DNA of 64,000 nucleotides from Candidatus Saccharimonadota bacterium (GCA_028289125.1 JAQGGZ010000010.1:62001-126000); one strand, 5' to 3'; counted from the stretch's first letter, positions 17,593 to 26,687 are shown. The notes: generated by a model from the sequence alone, not told the origin. A program made the numbers and translations.

Positions 17593-17786
17593 AGTAAACC
17601 CCCTTATATACTTAGTTTAAAGAGTAGCAGGCCTATGCGAAGGACGGCTGTGAAGAATCGTACGTATGGGAGCCGATGGGGATAAGGATTGTGGCTTCAC
17701 GCCATGCTCCGGTCTTCACCGGTTCGCCCCTCTGTGATTTCTATCGTGATCATTATGGACGATTTACTTTTAACATCAGCATGCCG

Positions 17787-18296
17787 CTACACTGCGAACG
17801 AGGGCCGTTGGGTAGCCTGTCTGATCATGTCGGCGTAGTGCCAGGGCCGGGGTATGTTAGGGAGCTCGACCCGGTCATCGAGGCCGGGGGCTCTGAAAGA
17901 AAGGGTGCCATAGTCAAGAGATTTTCCGAGAGGAGACTGGTCTACTTCTATCTCTTCCAGGTCACGGGTATTGTATATCTTCGTCTTTTCCCCGGCCCTG
18001 CCGGTACGGACGATTATCTGATCGGGAGAGATGCTGAAAGTGGTGTTCTGCCATCGTATGAGCGTATAGACTAACGTCACTGCGCCAATGGCGTGCGCTA
18101 CGATAGTGATCAGTACGATGAGGACGGCTAGTAAATTTGTGTCCGCGACAGGTGAGATGAAATAAAAACATGTCAGAATCAGGACGACTGATCCCAGGGC
18201 AAGCATCAGTTGTAGCACAGCTATCTTCACGGCCAGCAGGACGTTGCTCTCATGAAATGTTGCTTGTCGGGCGTTGGTGTCAGCGTCAGCCATCAT
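17787..18296 (-). CDS. Bacterial PH-domain membrane protein
   Basis: The 169-residue product has two transmembrane helices (about 20-45 and 55-80), then a domain beginning WQNTTFSISPDQIIVRTG and RDLEEIEVDQSPLGKSLDYGTLSF. These are the markers of the bacterial PH (DUF304/bPH2) fold, in which GKSLDYGT is the conserved turn. The C-terminus ends with helices (HYADMIRQA). It starts 27 nt downstream of the ClpC-like gene with AAAGGA 6 nt before the ATG at 18296, so the two are probably co-transcribed. Function in the family is poorly defined. Confidence 0.8.
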   Translation of the reverse strand: MMADADTNARQATFHESNVLLAVKIAVLQLMLALGSVVLILTCFYFISPVADTNLLAVLIVLITIVAHAIGAVTLVYTLIRWQNTTFSISPDQIIVRTGRAGEKTKIYNTRDLEEIEVDQSPLGKSLDYGTLSFRAPGLDDRVELPNIPRPWHYADMIRQATQRPSFAV

Positions 18297-18322
18297 ATGG
18301 AATCCTTTAGCCGTAACCGGGC

Positions 18323-21136
18323 TTATTTTTTAGCCCGGGCTCGTGACTTTGATGATTTGCCGGATGAAGTGCTGAGTTGGATGCCTTTTTTGGAATCGTA
18401 CACGACGTTCACGGTCGTGCCCTCGGGAATCTCACCTTTCAACATTTCCTGCGCCAACCGGGTTTCAATTTCGGATTTGATCAGCCGCCGTAGTTCGCGG
18501 GCACCATATTCCGGTACAAAACCTTTGTCGGCTATATAGTCTATGGCAGCTTCGTCGATTTTCAGGGTGACCCCTTGGCCTCGGGCGAGCCGTTTGACAC
18601 GTTCGAGCTGCAACACTACTATCTGTCTGATTTGTTCACGGGCGAGGGACTCGAAGATGATGATTTCGTCCAAACGGTTCAAAAATTCGGGGCGGAACTG
18701 CATGCGTAGCCTTTCCATCAAATCAGATTTGAGGGAATCATAGTTTTTCTTTTCCTTGTCTTCTTTCTCCATGTTTTCCTGTATCAAATCGGAGCCGACA
18801 TTGGAAGTGGCGATGATGACAGTGTTCGTGAAATCGACAACCCGGCCTTTGCCGTCAGTCAGGCGCCCGTCGTCGAAGATCTGGAGTAGGACGTTATGTA
18901 CATCCGGATGGGCCTTCTCTATCTCATCGAGCAATATGACACTATAGGGCTTGCGGCGGACGCGTTCGGTGAGCTGACCGCCTTCCTCATATCCGACGTA
19001 CCCGGGAGGGGCGCCGATCAGTCGGGCGACCGAGTGTCGCTCCATGTACTCACTCATGTCTATGCGTACAACGGCATCCTCGTCGCCGAAGACCACTTCC
19101 GCTAGCGCCTTGGCGAGTTCGGTCTTACCGACGCCCGTAGGACCGAGAAACATCAAGGTGGCGATCGGGCGCGTTCCTTCTGAGAAGCCCGCCCGGCTCA
19201 GGCGGATAGCATCGGACACCGCGACGACGGCCTGGTCCTGCCCGACGACACGTTCATGCAGCCGTTCTTCCATCTTGAGTAGTTTGTCGCGTTCCTCTTC
19301 GGTCAGTTCAGTGACCGGAATGCCGGTGATACTTGAGACAACCTGGGCGATATGTTCGACGCGGACTTCTTGCGAGGTCACGCCTTTGTTGCTTTGCCAG
19401 GTCGCAGTCAGGGCGTCGCGTTGTTTTTCTGATTCCTCGAGCTGCTGCTCGTATTTTTTGGCATCGTCCATGTTCTTGTGGCCGACTGCGTAGTCACGTT
19501 CGCGGGTCTGCTTGGCAATCTCAGCGTTCAAGTCGTCAATATCCTGTGTCTGGGTATCGGCGCCGATCCGGACACGCGACGCGGCTTGGTCTACCAGGTC
19601 AATCGCTTTGTCCGGTAAAAAGCGGTTGGTGACGTAGCGGTCGGATAGTTCGGCCGCGGCTACCAGCGCTTCATCGGTAATCCGGACCTTATGATGGGCT
19701 TCGTACCTGTCGCGCAGCCCGCGCAGGATCTCGATGGTCTGCTCGACAGTCGGTTCAGGAATGAGTACCGGTTGGAAGCGGCGCTCCAAGGCGGCGTCTT
19801 TTTCGATGTATTTCTGGTACTCGTTAAGTGTGGTGGCGCCAATCAGGTGCAGCTCGCCACGCGCCAGAGCCGGTTTCATGACGTTTGCCGCGTCCATACC
19901 ACCCTCGCCGCCGATGCTGCCGGCACCGACGACGGAGTGTAGCTCGTCAATGAAAACTATGAGCTCATCCTGGTGGGCGGTAATCTCGTCGATCACGGCC
20001 TTGATACGATCCTCGAATTCGCCGCGGTATTTGCTGCCGGCGATCAACGATGTCAGGCTCAACTCGACGACGCGCTTGTCACGTAGGACCTGCGGTACTT
20101 TACCGTTCACTATGCGCTGGGCAAGTCCCTCCACAATAGCGGTTTTACCGACGCCCGGTTCCCCGATAAGTACAGGGTTGTTCTTGGCCCGCCGGGCCAG
20201 GATCTCGATGGTCGTCTCTATTTCTTTGGCCCGGCCGATGACGGGATCGAGCTTACCCTCCCGGGCCATTTCAGAGAGGTCGCGTGAGTATTTGTCGAGT
20301 TGGGGCGTGGTTGATACTCGATCGACGTGGCCTTCTTCAGCGCCACGCCCCACGACCTTTATGACCTTTTGCCGTAACGATTCCGGAGTCAGGCCGTAGC
20401 GCCGAAGTACTTCTCCTGCCATGCCCTCATCTTCCTGGAGCAGGCCGATGAGCAGATGTTCGGGGCCGATATAACTATGTCCGAGTTCACGTGAGGCCTG
20501 AAATGCAGTTTCCAGGACTTGTTTGACTCGTGGTGACACGGTGATCTCGACCTGTTCTTCTGAACCAGGTTTGGCATGCTCGCCCTTCGGCGAATCGGCC
20601 TCGATGTAGCTGCGGATATCATCGGCATTAAGTTTGAACTGCTTCAGGATTTCCTGAACGACGTCGCTACCCGTAAGTGCGTAGAGCAGGTGTTCGGTGT
20701 CGACTTCGCGGCGTCCGAATTCAACTGCGGCCTGGGCGGCTTGCTGTACGACTTCCTGGGTGTGGGCGGACAAGTACTGTTCGATATTGACCGCTTCACG
20801 GTTGCCGCCGATCGGGATGGTTCCGCGGTTATCGACGGGCAGGGCAGAGCGTGGCCGCTCCACTCTTGAGCCGCCGGCCCGTGGTCGGGCGGTACCGTCG
20901 GTGTCAAAAAGATCGGGGATCTGGTCGAACATCGAGCTTAGTGGATCAGCCCGGTCTGACGAACCAAGCCCGCCACGACCTGCAAAGAGTGACTCCAGGG
21001 GTGATACGCGTTGGCGCACCAGGGCCATATAATGCTCGTCGCATAGCTCCAACTCCGTTACCTGGCCATTCCGGCTCACCCGTACCCTGTGCGTTGCCGG
21101 CTCGGTCTTATCAATGTCGCATAATCCCTCCGCCAT
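18323..21136 (-). CDS. clpC: ClpC-like AAA+ unfoldase (Clp protease ATPase subunit)
   Basis: The 937-residue protein has an N-terminal treble-clef-like segment with CDIDK and LCDEH (Cys6, Cys32 and nearby His/Asp), a Clp_N double repeat (about 115-265), the first AAA+ module with GEPGVGKT at 325-332, a coiled middle region with charged heptads, and the second AAA+ module with GPTGVGKT. Sensor and arginine-finger segments such as [16 protein letters not shown] are present. It unfolds proteins for ClpP. A perfect AAAGGAGA lies 8 nt before the ATG. The Lys-rich tail is extended. No clpP is seen in this window. It probably acts in protein quality control with the Hsp20 gene 4 kb away. Confidence 0.93.
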   Translation of the reverse strand: MAEGLCDIDKTEPATHRVRVSRNGQVTELELCDEHYMALVRQRVSPLESLFAGRGGLGSSDRADPLSSMFDQIPDLFDTDGTARPRAGGSRVERPRSALPVDNRGTIPIGGNREAVNIEQYLSAHTQEVVQQAAQAAVEFGRREVDTEHLLYALTGSDVVQEILKQFKLNADDIRSYIEADSPKGEHAKPGSEEQVEITVSPRVKQVLETAFQASRELGHSYIGPEHLLIGLLQEDEGMAGEVLRRYGLTPESLRQKVIKVVGRGAEEGHVDRVSTTPQLDKYSRDLSEMAREGKLDPVIGRAKEIETTIEILARRAKNNPVLIGEPGVGKTAIVEGLAQRIVNGKVPQVLRDKRVVELSLTSLIAGSKYRGEFEDRIKAVIDEITAHQDELIVFIDELHSVVGAGSIGGEGGMDAANVMKPALARGELHLIGATTLNEYQKYIEKDAALERRFQPVLIPEPTVEQTIEILRGLRDRYEAHHKVRITDEALVAAAELSDRYVTNRFLPDKAIDLVDQAASRVRIGADTQTQDIDDLNAEIAKQTRERDYAVGHKNMDDAKKYEQQLEESEKQRDALTATWQSNKGVTSQEVRVEHIAQVVSSITGIPVTELTEEERDKLLKMEERLHERVVGQDQAVVAVSDAIRLSRAGFSEGTRPIATLMFLGPTGVGKTELAKALAEVVFGDEDAVVRIDMSEYMERHSVARLIGAPPGYVGYEEGGQLTERVRRKPYSVILLDEIEKAHPDVHNVLLQIFDDGRLTDGKGRVVDFTNTVIIATSNVGSDLIQENMEKEDKEKKNYDSLKSDLMERLRMQFRPEFLNRLDEIIIFESLAREQIRQIVVLQLERVKRLARGQGVTLKIDEAAIDYIADKGFVPEYGARELRRLIKSEIETRLAQEMLKGEIPEGTTVNVVYDSKKGIQLSTSSGKSSKSRARAKK

Positions 21137-21234
21137 GACGTAATCTCCTTTCGTTAGTTATGAATGTAACCCTATCTTTTCTTTAATCAGCGCGATATGC
21201 AGACGGCCCTCTGAGGGAGGGGTAGAGAAACTTT

Positions 21235-21933
21235 TCATACCGGTTGAGGCCCGGTTCTTTTAGGTGTGCGGGGAGCGCGCGATCCACTGGACTGGCCGGC
21301 CGCTGTTTGGTCGGCACGCCGGTCCGTAGTCTCCGCCTCAGATTGTGTCGTCGGACCGAATAAAGCCGCTCTCAGCTCAACGGCCAGTGCCATATTCAGC
21401 GTGCCGAAAATAAGGGCGTATATCCCCAGTATCCAGACGAAAGCGACGCCGCCCGCTACCGGCTGAACCAATACAAAAATACCGGCAATAATCGCCGCGA
21501 CGCCAAATATGGCCATCAGGATTCTGGGGATTCCGTCCGGAGTGGTTGCACGGTCCGAGAAGACCCTGACAATATCAAGCACTCCGCGCGCCACGAGTAG
21601 CAGGCCTACGAGCAACAGAAAGGTCTGCATTGATAAACCCGGGTGGCGCACCAGATAGACGCCCAGTCCGATACTGATGATACCGAGCAGCATCGTAACC
21701 CACCACGTGCCGCGAGAACGGATACTCATGATTGCAGAAATGACCTGCACGATGCCGAGCCCCAGAATAAATCCACTGAATAAATAGACGAGGGTTATGA
21801 GTGTAAGCCCCGGCCAGAATATGGCGCTGATTCCGAAAAAGAGCGCCAGTGCCGCCTCGATCATGTTGACCCACCATAGTCCATTGACGGCGTCCGCTTT
21901 AGCCGGTAATGCCGCGACTAACGTTCTGTTCAT
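21235..21933 (-). CDS. HdeD-like (DUF308) membrane protein
   Basis: The 232-residue protein has about six transmembrane segments in two similar halves (WWVNMIEAALALFFGISAIFWPG and a later RILMAIFGVAAIIAGIFVL), the pattern of HdeD/DUF308 proteins linked to acid resistance in enterobacteria. The C-terminal 35 residues are hydrophilic and Thr/Arg/Gly-rich. A GGTGGGGGG run precedes the ATG. The gene sits between clpC and the divergent DsbA-like gene, consistent with a stress role, but the molecular function is unknown. Confidence 0.82.
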   Translation of the reverse strand: MNRTLVAALPAKADAVNGLWWVNMIEAALALFFGISAIFWPGLTLITLVYLFSGFILGLGIVQVISAIMSIRSRGTWWVTMLLGIISIGLGVYLVRHPGLSMQTFLLLVGLLLVARGVLDIVRVFSDRATTPDGIPRILMAIFGVAAIIAGIFVLVQPVAGGVAFVWILGIYALIFGTLNMALAVELRAALFGPTTQSEAETTDRRADQTAAGQSSGSRAPRTPKRTGPQPV

Positions 21934-22095
21934 AGCCTACCCCCCCACCTATGTTCAATCCTCGCTACGTATGTGCCTAAGTTCCATTTAAGCAGCTGTG
22001 ACAGTGTGGGGTCGGTATAAAATCGTACCGATAAGATACATGCCGTAGTTGTAGTTTTAGAGTGAAGGAATAGTAGAGGCGAGGAGCGTGTAATT

Positions 22096-22662
22096 ATGAG
22101 TGAACTGACAGTGCCGGTCACTAAAAACGATCACTTTCAGGGTCCTGCCGACGCGCCGGTGACGATGGTGGAGTACGGCGACTACGAATGTCCGTACTGC
22201 GGGCAAGCCTACTACATCATCAAACAATTGCAGGCTGACCTGGGTGATATGCTCCGATTCGTCTTCCGTAATTTTCCACTGACACAGATTCACCCGGATG
22301 CCCTGCCGGCGGCGTATGCCGCCGAAGCGGCCGGGCTACAGGGGAAGTTCTGGGAGATGCACGATGTTATTTATGAGCACCAGGAAGAGCTGGAGGCTCA
22401 TAACCTGGCCAGCTTTGCCTATTTGCTGGAACTCGACGTCGACCGTTTCGTCAAGGATATGAATTCTGAGGCGGTCAACAAAAAAGTATACGATGATTTC
22501 TGGAGCGGCGTCCGCAGTGGTGTGAACGGCACGCCGACTTTCTTCATTAACGGCAAACGCCATGAAGGCTCCTATGCCTATCAGAGTCTGCGTGGGGCAA
22601 TCGAGGAGGCAGCCGGGCAAGCAGCCAAGGGGAATAAGAAAGCCGAAGGAGCAGGCATATGA
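22096..22662 (+). CDS. DsbA-family thioredoxin-fold protein without a signal peptide
   Basis: The 188-residue protein has the CPYC active site (Cys32, Cys35) in EYGDYECPYCGQAY, a helical insertion and the cis-Pro loop GTPTFFINGK near 145. It lacks an N-terminal signal peptide, so it should act in the cytoplasm, as many DSBA-like oxidoreductases and hydroperoxide-related proteins do. CGAGGAG precedes the ATG by 8-9 nt. It overlaps the following peroxiredoxin gene by four bases (ATGA), suggesting a shared function in thiol oxidation or peroxide defence. Confidence 0.88.
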   Translation: MSELTVPVTKNDHFQGPADAPVTMVEYGDYECPYCGQAYYIIKQLQADLGDMLRFVFRNFPLTQIHPDALPAAYAAEAAGLQGKFWEMHDVIYEHQEELEAHNLASFAYLLELDVDRFVKDMNSEAVNKKVYDDFWSGVRSGVNGTPTFFINGKRHEGSYAYQSLRGAIEEAAGQAAKGNKKAEGAGI

Positions 22663-23159
22663 GCCAGCAAAGCCCGCTGGAGCCCGGCACAGAAGCTCCC
22701 GACTTCAAACTTAAAGTCACTCCCGATCAACAGGTGACGTTAAAGGATTTCGATGGCCAGCCGGTCATACTGGTGTTTTATCCGGCTGATTTCAGCCCGG
22801 TGTGTGGCGACGAGTTGGCGCTCTACAACGAGGTGCTTCCTGAATTCCAGAAGCATGGCGCGCAGGTTATCGGCATATCAGTTGATAATGTCTGGTGCCA
22901 CCTGGCTTTCGGCGAGGAACGCAACCTGCACTTTCCCTTACTATCTGACTTTCACCCCAAAGGAGAAGTATCCCGAAGCTACAACGCTTACCTGGAAGAC
23001 GAGGGCGAATCAGCCCGGGCAATATATGTCATCGATAAAGGTGGCAATATCGCTTGGGGCTACATTGCCCCCATAGGCGTTAATCCGGGCGCGGACGGTG
23101 CGTTAAGAGCGCTGGAAGCACTGTCGGACGGGCACGACGCCCAGAGTAACAAGAGCTAA
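22659..23159 (+). CDS. Peroxiredoxin (AhpC/TSA, Bcp type)
   Basis: The 166-residue product matches the AhpC/TSA fold: FYPADFSPVCGDELALYN with peroxidatic Cys49, GISVDNVWCHLAF with a possible resolving Cys near 86, and FPLLSDFHPKGEVSR. Such enzymes reduce peroxides with electrons from thioredoxin or glutaredoxin. The gene starts inside the end of the DsbA-like gene (ATGA overlap) and is translated with it. The convergent glutaredoxin gene follows after 55 bp. Confidence 0.9.
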   Translation: MSQQSPLEPGTEAPDFKLKVTPDQQVTLKDFDGQPVILVFYPADFSPVCGDELALYNEVLPEFQKHGAQVIGISVDNVWCHLAFGEERNLHFPLLSDFHPKGEVSRSYNAYLEDEGESARAIYVIDKGGNIAWGYIAPIGVNPGADGALRALEALSDGHDAQSNKS

Positions 23160-23198
23160 CGCCGATTATCGCGAGGCTATTACTGAGGATGCAATACA

Positions 23199-23215
23199 GG
23201 AAGCGCAGGGCTTCC
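23199..23215. terminator. Short hairpin between convergent peroxiredoxin and glutaredoxin genes
   Basis: GGAAGC (23199-23204) and GCTTCC (23210-23215) form a 6 bp stem with a 5 nt loop that overlaps the stop of the glutaredoxin gene. No T-run follows in either direction, so termination here would be weak. Confidence 0.3.
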
Positions 23216-23466
23216 TAAGCGAGTCCGAGGGCGCTATCAATCCGCGTTTTGTCGAACCCTAGGATACGTTCTTCGGTACCGTCATCGCGGATGATATGCG
23301 TACAGGGGACTCCCATCGACCCGCATGTGTCGTAGAGGTTCTGTACCTGTTGAGGATTTTGGTCGACCAATATATCCTCGTACTCTACGCCTTTGTTTTT
23401 CAAATAATCTTTTTCCATCGTGCAATAGGGACAAGTCATCGTCGAGTACACTTTTACTGTAGCCAT
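23215..23466 (-). CDS. Glutaredoxin-family protein
   Basis: An 83-residue thioredoxin-fold protein with TMTCPYC (Cys12, Cys15), GVEYEDILVDQNPQQ, the cis-Pro GVPCTHI and the GFDKTRID C-terminal region, as in NrdH-like redoxins and glutaredoxins. An unusual extra pair of cysteines occurs in DTCGSMGVPCTH, next to the cis-Pro. GAGGAGG lies 7 nt before the ATG. It probably delivers electrons to peroxiredoxin or other thiol enzymes; a second glutaredoxin-like gene is next to trxB at 44810. Confidence 0.88.
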   Translation of the reverse strand: MATVKVYSTMTCPYCTMEKDYLKNKGVEYEDILVDQNPQQVQNLYDTCGSMGVPCTHIIRDDGTEERILGFDKTRIDSALGLA

Positions 23467-23565
23467 AGTAATCCTCCTCTCATAATTACCCTTTGTAGTC
23501 TGTGAGTAATGGGTGTCATTATCGGTAGTGTAACGCTGTACCTCTTTGACGCGCGGTGTGATTTT

Positions 23566-24234
23566 TCACGCGTACGCTTCGCATACCAATCGGTCGTAGT
23601 CGAGTATTAATATATGCCGGTTAGTCCGGATGAGGCTTTTGTCGCGGAGCTTTATGATGCTGGTCGTCACCGTCTCGCGTGTCGTTCCGATGATGTCGGC
23701 GATATCTTGGTGTATCAGCGGAACCTGAATCTCAATCCCCTCGGAAATATTCTTCCCGAACTGATAACCAAGATACGCCAGCTGATGTGCCGTCTTGTTG
23801 TAGGCCCCATGCAAGCGCAGATTTTCCATAAACTGCATGTTCGAACGTAACCTCATGGCGGAGCTTTGCAGCAACGAACGGTACAGGACAGGATGAGCCT
23901 CTACCCGCTGGCGTAGGTTTGAAGCGTCAATCGAACATAGGGTGAGGTCGGTCATGGCTTCGTAGTAATATACCTCGGGGCCGACGTTAACAACGATATT
24001 GAACAGTTGCTTATGAACGACCGTGATCGGAAGAATATCATCCGTCCCGTAAATAGCCTGCACCCCGATGCTGCCCTCATGGGCGATGAAGTATTGTTTC
24101 GCAAAGCCCGAAATCACCACCATCAGCCTGTCGGGTTCCTCGGACGTATAAAACACCTCGCCCTTACCGATGTTCTCTAATTTGCTGCCTTCGAATAGCA
24201 GTCGAACTTCACTTGTTGGTGGCGCCTGCTTCAT
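23566..24234 (-). CDS. Crp/Fnr-family transcription regulator
   Basis: The 222-residue protein has a cyclic-nucleotide-binding-like beta-barrel (RLLFEGSKLENIGKGEVFYTSEEPDR to about 120), a long linker helix and a C-terminal winged helix-turn-helix (HQDIADIIGTTRETVTTSIIKLRD). No Cys cluster for an Fe-S sensor is seen, and the cAMP-binding residues are not clearly kept. I start at the ATG at 24234, since TATCCT (24241-24246) lies 6 nt upstream, predicting a leaderless mRNA. Its position beside peroxiredoxin, glutaredoxin and Hsp20 suggests it may regulate stress genes. Confidence 0.85.
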   Translation of the reverse strand: MKQAPPTSEVRLLFEGSKLENIGKGEVFYTSEEPDRLMVVISGFAKQYFIAHEGSIGVQAIYGTDDILPITVVHKQLFNIVVNVGPEVYYYEAMTDLTLCSIDASNLRQRVEAHPVLYRSLLQSSAMRLRSNMQFMENLRLHGAYNKTAHQLAYLGYQFGKNISEGIEIQVPLIHQDIADIIGTTRETVTTSIIKLRDKSLIRTNRHILILDYDRLVCEAYA

Positions 24235-24360
24235 AAAAACAGGATAGCATAAACACGATAAGAGCATCGGTCGCCGGCTACTATGATGGTGTGATCGCAA
24301 CGATCATTTTAGCAGGGGCGTAGTGTTCAGATCCGTCGCCGCCGGCTTTAGTTGTCGCCA

Positions 24361-24852
24361 CTACTCATTCCGCGTGCCTTTTCTGGCACGACCGCTGTTG
24401 TTACCGCCACCCGTCCCTATGCTGATTTGCTTTGATTCGGGCTGACTTGCGAACGGTACTACGACCCGCAGCGTGCCATTATCAAAGTCGGCCTGCACAC
24501 GATCGGCGTCGGCATTATTGGGTAATACGATGCGACGGAAAAAGCTTTGGACGCTCTGCCGGACGACATAGTTGCGCTGCCGTCTGTTCTCGTCCTCGAT
24601 CCGTTCTTCGCGCTCGCCGCGTATCTCCAGGACGTTATCGCGCACTCGGAGTTCTATATCTTCGGGAGAGAAGCCAGGCAGGTGCACTTCGGCAACCAGC
24701 TGCTTGTCGTCTTCAGTGTAGACGTCCATGGTCGGTAGATTGTCCGCCGTCGGAGCCGCCGATTGGTTGAGAAAACTACTGAAGATATCGTCCAGTTCGC
24801 GATGAACCGTCGACAGACCTCTGAACGGATCGTTCCAACGCGTAATAGCCAT
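24361..24852 (-). CDS. Small heat-shock protein (Hsp20/alpha-crystallin)
   Basis: The 163-residue protein begins MAITRWNDPFRGL, then an alpha-crystallin domain (about 40-135) with VAEVHLPGFSPEDIELRV, LEIRGEREE, SFFRRIVLP and FDNGTLRVVVP, and a Gly-rich tail. These chaperones bind unfolding proteins without ATP. A GGGGG element precedes the ATG by 6-7 nt, and a TTAACA-N16-TATAAT promoter lies further up. No CIRCE inverted repeat is visible. It probably works with ClpC. Confidence 0.93.
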   Translation of the reverse strand: MAITRWNDPFRGLSTVHRELDDIFSSFLNQSAAPTADNLPTMDVYTEDDKQLVAEVHLPGFSPEDIELRVRDNVLEIRGEREERIEDENRRQRNYVVRQSVQSFFRRIVLPNNADADRVQADFDNGTLRVVVPFASQPESKQISIGTGGGNNSGRARKGTRNE

Positions 24853-24912
24853 AACACCCCCTGTTCTTACCCTAGTAATTAATCATACTTAGACGTCGGC
24901 GTTCGGTGTGAA

Positions 24913-24940
24913 ATTATACGAAAGTACCGTGTAATGTTAA
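24913..24940 (-). promoter_or_regulatory. Promoter for the Hsp20 gene
   Basis: On the minus strand TTAACA (24940-24935), a 16 bp spacer and TATAAT (24918-24913). The leader to the ATG at 24852 would be about 55 nt. A second, divergent TATAAT (24968-24973, + strand) probably serves the DUF2795-like gene at 25049. Confidence 0.6.
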
Positions 24941-25048
24941 ATATGTCTTTACTGACGTGTATTTTTGTATAATAACGCACCGCTTTATCGTCTTCGCCGT
25001 GATTAAGTGAGGCCATATAAACGTATTGTGAGAAGGGAGGGTAGAGTT

Positions 25049-25270
25049 ATGGCAGATAATGATCAGGACGACCAGAATCAGAGAAGCGATGGTCAGGCCG
25101 GGGTCGACGCGGTATTGGTCGAGGTGGATTTTCCAGCCACGCGTGACGACCTGGTAGAGGCGGCTCAGGACGCCGATGCCGATGAGACAGTCATCGTTCT
25201 TTTTCAAAGCTTGCCGGACGTGGAATACGCTGACAGAGGCGAAGTTAACACGGCGATTGAAAACCGATGA
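25049..25270 (+). CDS. DUF2795-like small acidic protein
   Basis: The 73-residue protein begins MADNDQDDQNQRSDG and contains VEVDFPATRDDLVEAAQDADADETVIVLFQSLPDVEYADRGEV. The order DFPA-(R/K)DDLVE then a short acidic helix and LPD-EY matches DUF2795. These small soluble proteins occur in many bacteria and have no assigned function. I start at 25049 because an AAGGGAGG site lies 8-9 nt upstream of that ATG; the longer frame (25007) would place the start before it. TATAAT at 24968-24973 is the likely -10. Confidence 0.75.
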   Translation: MADNDQDDQNQRSDGQAGVDAVLVEVDFPATRDDLVEAAQDADADETVIVLFQSLPDVEYADRGEVNTAIENR

Positions 25271-25581
25271 GCTCTGGAGCCCGTTTTAGGCCGGCATGAT
25301 TTGTGCGGGCATATTCCCGCAATCCTCAATAAATAGCACCGGCTGAAGCCGATGCTATCCCACTGACTGCCCTTAGTTAACGTATGTAGAATTTACAGGG
25401 CTTTAATAATACCCAACGATGCAGGTAATTTTGTTTAGCTGAGTATCATCCACAATTTTTGAACCGAACTAGTACTTCAATAGACTGGAGGATGAGTTGC
25501 AGGGGTGGCCTATCACAGTCTCGCATCTTATTGAACAGTTCTAAATGCTACGTTAGCATGATGGTTCAGGGGGCGTTATGT
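25271..25581. other. Intergenic stretch with two hairpins and a repeat copy
   Basis: No coding region is evident. A short TGCGGG/CCCGCA hairpin occurs near 25294-25311. ATAGCACCGGCT (25333-25344) pairs with AGCCGATGCTAT (25347-25358) with one mismatch, a likely terminator of the preceding gene. Copy A of the intergenic repeat follows at 25365. The remainder to 25581 is AT-rich and shows nothing I can name apart from the AGGGGG Shine-Dalgarno of the next gene. Confidence 0.55.
25365..25405 (+). repeat. Intergenic repeat copy A
   Basis: About 41 bp beginning GACTGCCCTTAGTTAACG. It matches copy B (26448-26489) at about 80% and the first 22 bp of copy C (27076). It lies directly after a hairpin, as copy B does. 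Confidence 0.6.
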
Positions 25582-26328
25582 ATGAAAACAAGTCCGAACG
25601 ATGATAGTGCGAAAGACGTGACCGTTGAAGAAGATTACATTGTACTTCATCGTAATACAGGTATCACTCCGCGCCGCCTTGAGGGCCTGAGCGATGCGAT
25701 ATACGCGGTCGCTATGACACTGCTGGTTCTGGATTTACGATTGCCGCCCAACCCCGCTGGCACTCAACTGTCCGGCGTACTGCATCATTTGTACCCTAAT
25801 TTCATTACATATGCCCTTAGTTTTGTGACGCTCGGCGTACTCTGGACGGCGCACTTAATTGAATCGCATTGGGTTGAACGCATCAGCCGTACGTATGTCT
25901 GGTTGAAAATAATCTATCTGATGGTTATTGTACTTGTTCCATTTTCGACACAAATTTTGTCAGCGTACGAATATGAGAGGTTGGGCGTGTTATTTTATGG
26001 GCTGAATTTCCTGGCAAGCATGCTGCTGCTACTCGTGTTATGGACGTATGCGACGGATGAACATCGTTTGGTACGCAAAAATCTAAGCGACCACGTGATC
26101 ACCTGGGTGAAAGCGCGCCTCATCGTTGGGAATGTTTTCGTTGCCATAGCCCTTATCATCGCTGTCTTTTTCTCGACGCGAGTAGGGGCCGTGCTCTTTA
26201 TCATTACTCAGTTCCTGGTTATTATACCTACCGTCAGTATCGATCGGCTGATTATTTGGCTGGCGCCTCACCTGGAGCACGGCGGCGGGACGCTCACTCA
26301 CACCAAGAGGTCAGGCAAAAGGCGGTAG
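25582..26328 (+). CDS. TMEM175/DUF1211-family membrane protein
   Basis: The 248-residue protein has a hydrophilic N-terminus and then six or so transmembrane helices. The first carries RRLEGLSDAIYAVAMTLLVLDL, which matches the RxxxFSD signature of TMEM175/DUF1211 potassium channels, with LSD instead of FSD. A second core segment begins FITYALSFVTLGVLWTAH. I start at 25582 (AGGGGG 8 nt upstream); longer in-frame starts lack such a site and add an unlikely Cys/Ser-rich leader. It probably conducts K+ or protons. It is flanked on both sides by the intergenic repeat. Confidence 0.82.
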   Translation: MKTSPNDDSAKDVTVEEDYIVLHRNTGITPRRLEGLSDAIYAVAMTLLVLDLRLPPNPAGTQLSGVLHHLYPNFITYALSFVTLGVLWTAHLIESHWVERISRTYVWLKIIYLMVIVLVPFSTQILSAYEYERLGVLFYGLNFLASMLLLLVLWTYATDEHRLVRKNLSDHVITWVKARLIVGNVFVAIALIIAVFFSTRVGAVLFIITQFLVIIPTVSIDRLIIWLAPHLEHGGGTLTHTKRSGKRR

Positions 26329-26413
26329 GCGTGCAGGGAGAGTAGTCAAATATCTTTCTAACATTTGGACTCGATACTTTAGTGCCGGCAGCTCAAATTA
26401 TTCAATGGGATAT

Positions 26414-26443
26414 AAAAATCTCCTGCTTTTGCAAGAGATTTTT
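26414..26443. terminator. Bidirectional intrinsic terminator
   Basis: AAAAATCTC (26414-26422) pairs perfectly with GAGATTTTT (26435-26443), so the stem is bordered by A-run and T-run and works in both directions: for the TMEM175-like gene (+) and for the small gene at 26491-26670 (-). Confidence 0.75.
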
Positions 26444-26447
26444 AATT

Positions 26448-26489
26448 GGCTGCCCGTAGTTGACGTATGCAAGAACTTACAAGGCTTTA
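26448..26489 (+). repeat. Intergenic repeat copy B
   Basis: About 42 bp beginning GGCTGCCCGTAGTTGACG, immediately after the 26414-26443 terminator and abutting the stop codon of the 59-residue gene. It is similar to copies A and C. Confidence 0.6.
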
Positions 26490-26490
26490 T

Positions 26491-26670
26491 TTAATTACGT
26501 TGTTGCCTGCTTATATGATCCAAGATCCACGTAATTAAGATGACAGTAAGCAGTGTAGTAGCGCCGTTCCAATATGAAATTCCGGCCATTTGAAGCAAAG
26601 CTAAACCGCTCAGCCATATGTTCAACTCAACTGTATCGGCTCGAGAGTGTGTATTTTTGATTTTATTCAC
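26491..26670 (-). CDS. Small hydrophobic protein (59 aa), probably membrane
   Basis: A GTG at 26670 opens a clean frame of 59 codons to a TAA at 26491-26493. The product has a polar N-terminus (VNKIKNTHSRADTVE), a hydrophobic segment LNIWLSGLALLQMAG, a second one around TTLLTVILITWIL and a basic end (HISRQQRN), so two membrane helices are likely. TATACT (26677-26682) lies exactly 6 nt before the GTG, the same arrangement as the leaderless genes elsewhere here, which argues that it is real. I know no family. Confidence 0.6.
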   Translation of the reverse strand: MNKIKNTHSRADTVELNIWLSGLALLQMAGISYWNGATTLLTVILITWILDHISRQQRN

Positions 26671-26687
26671 ATCTGAAGTATAGCAAT

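Larger units (their letters stand above)
26329..26490. other. AT-rich intergenic stretch between convergent genes
   Basis: No gene is seen. It holds the hairpin at 26414-26443 and repeat copy B. The remaining part just after the TMEM175 gene shows no recognisable signal. Confidence 0.5.
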
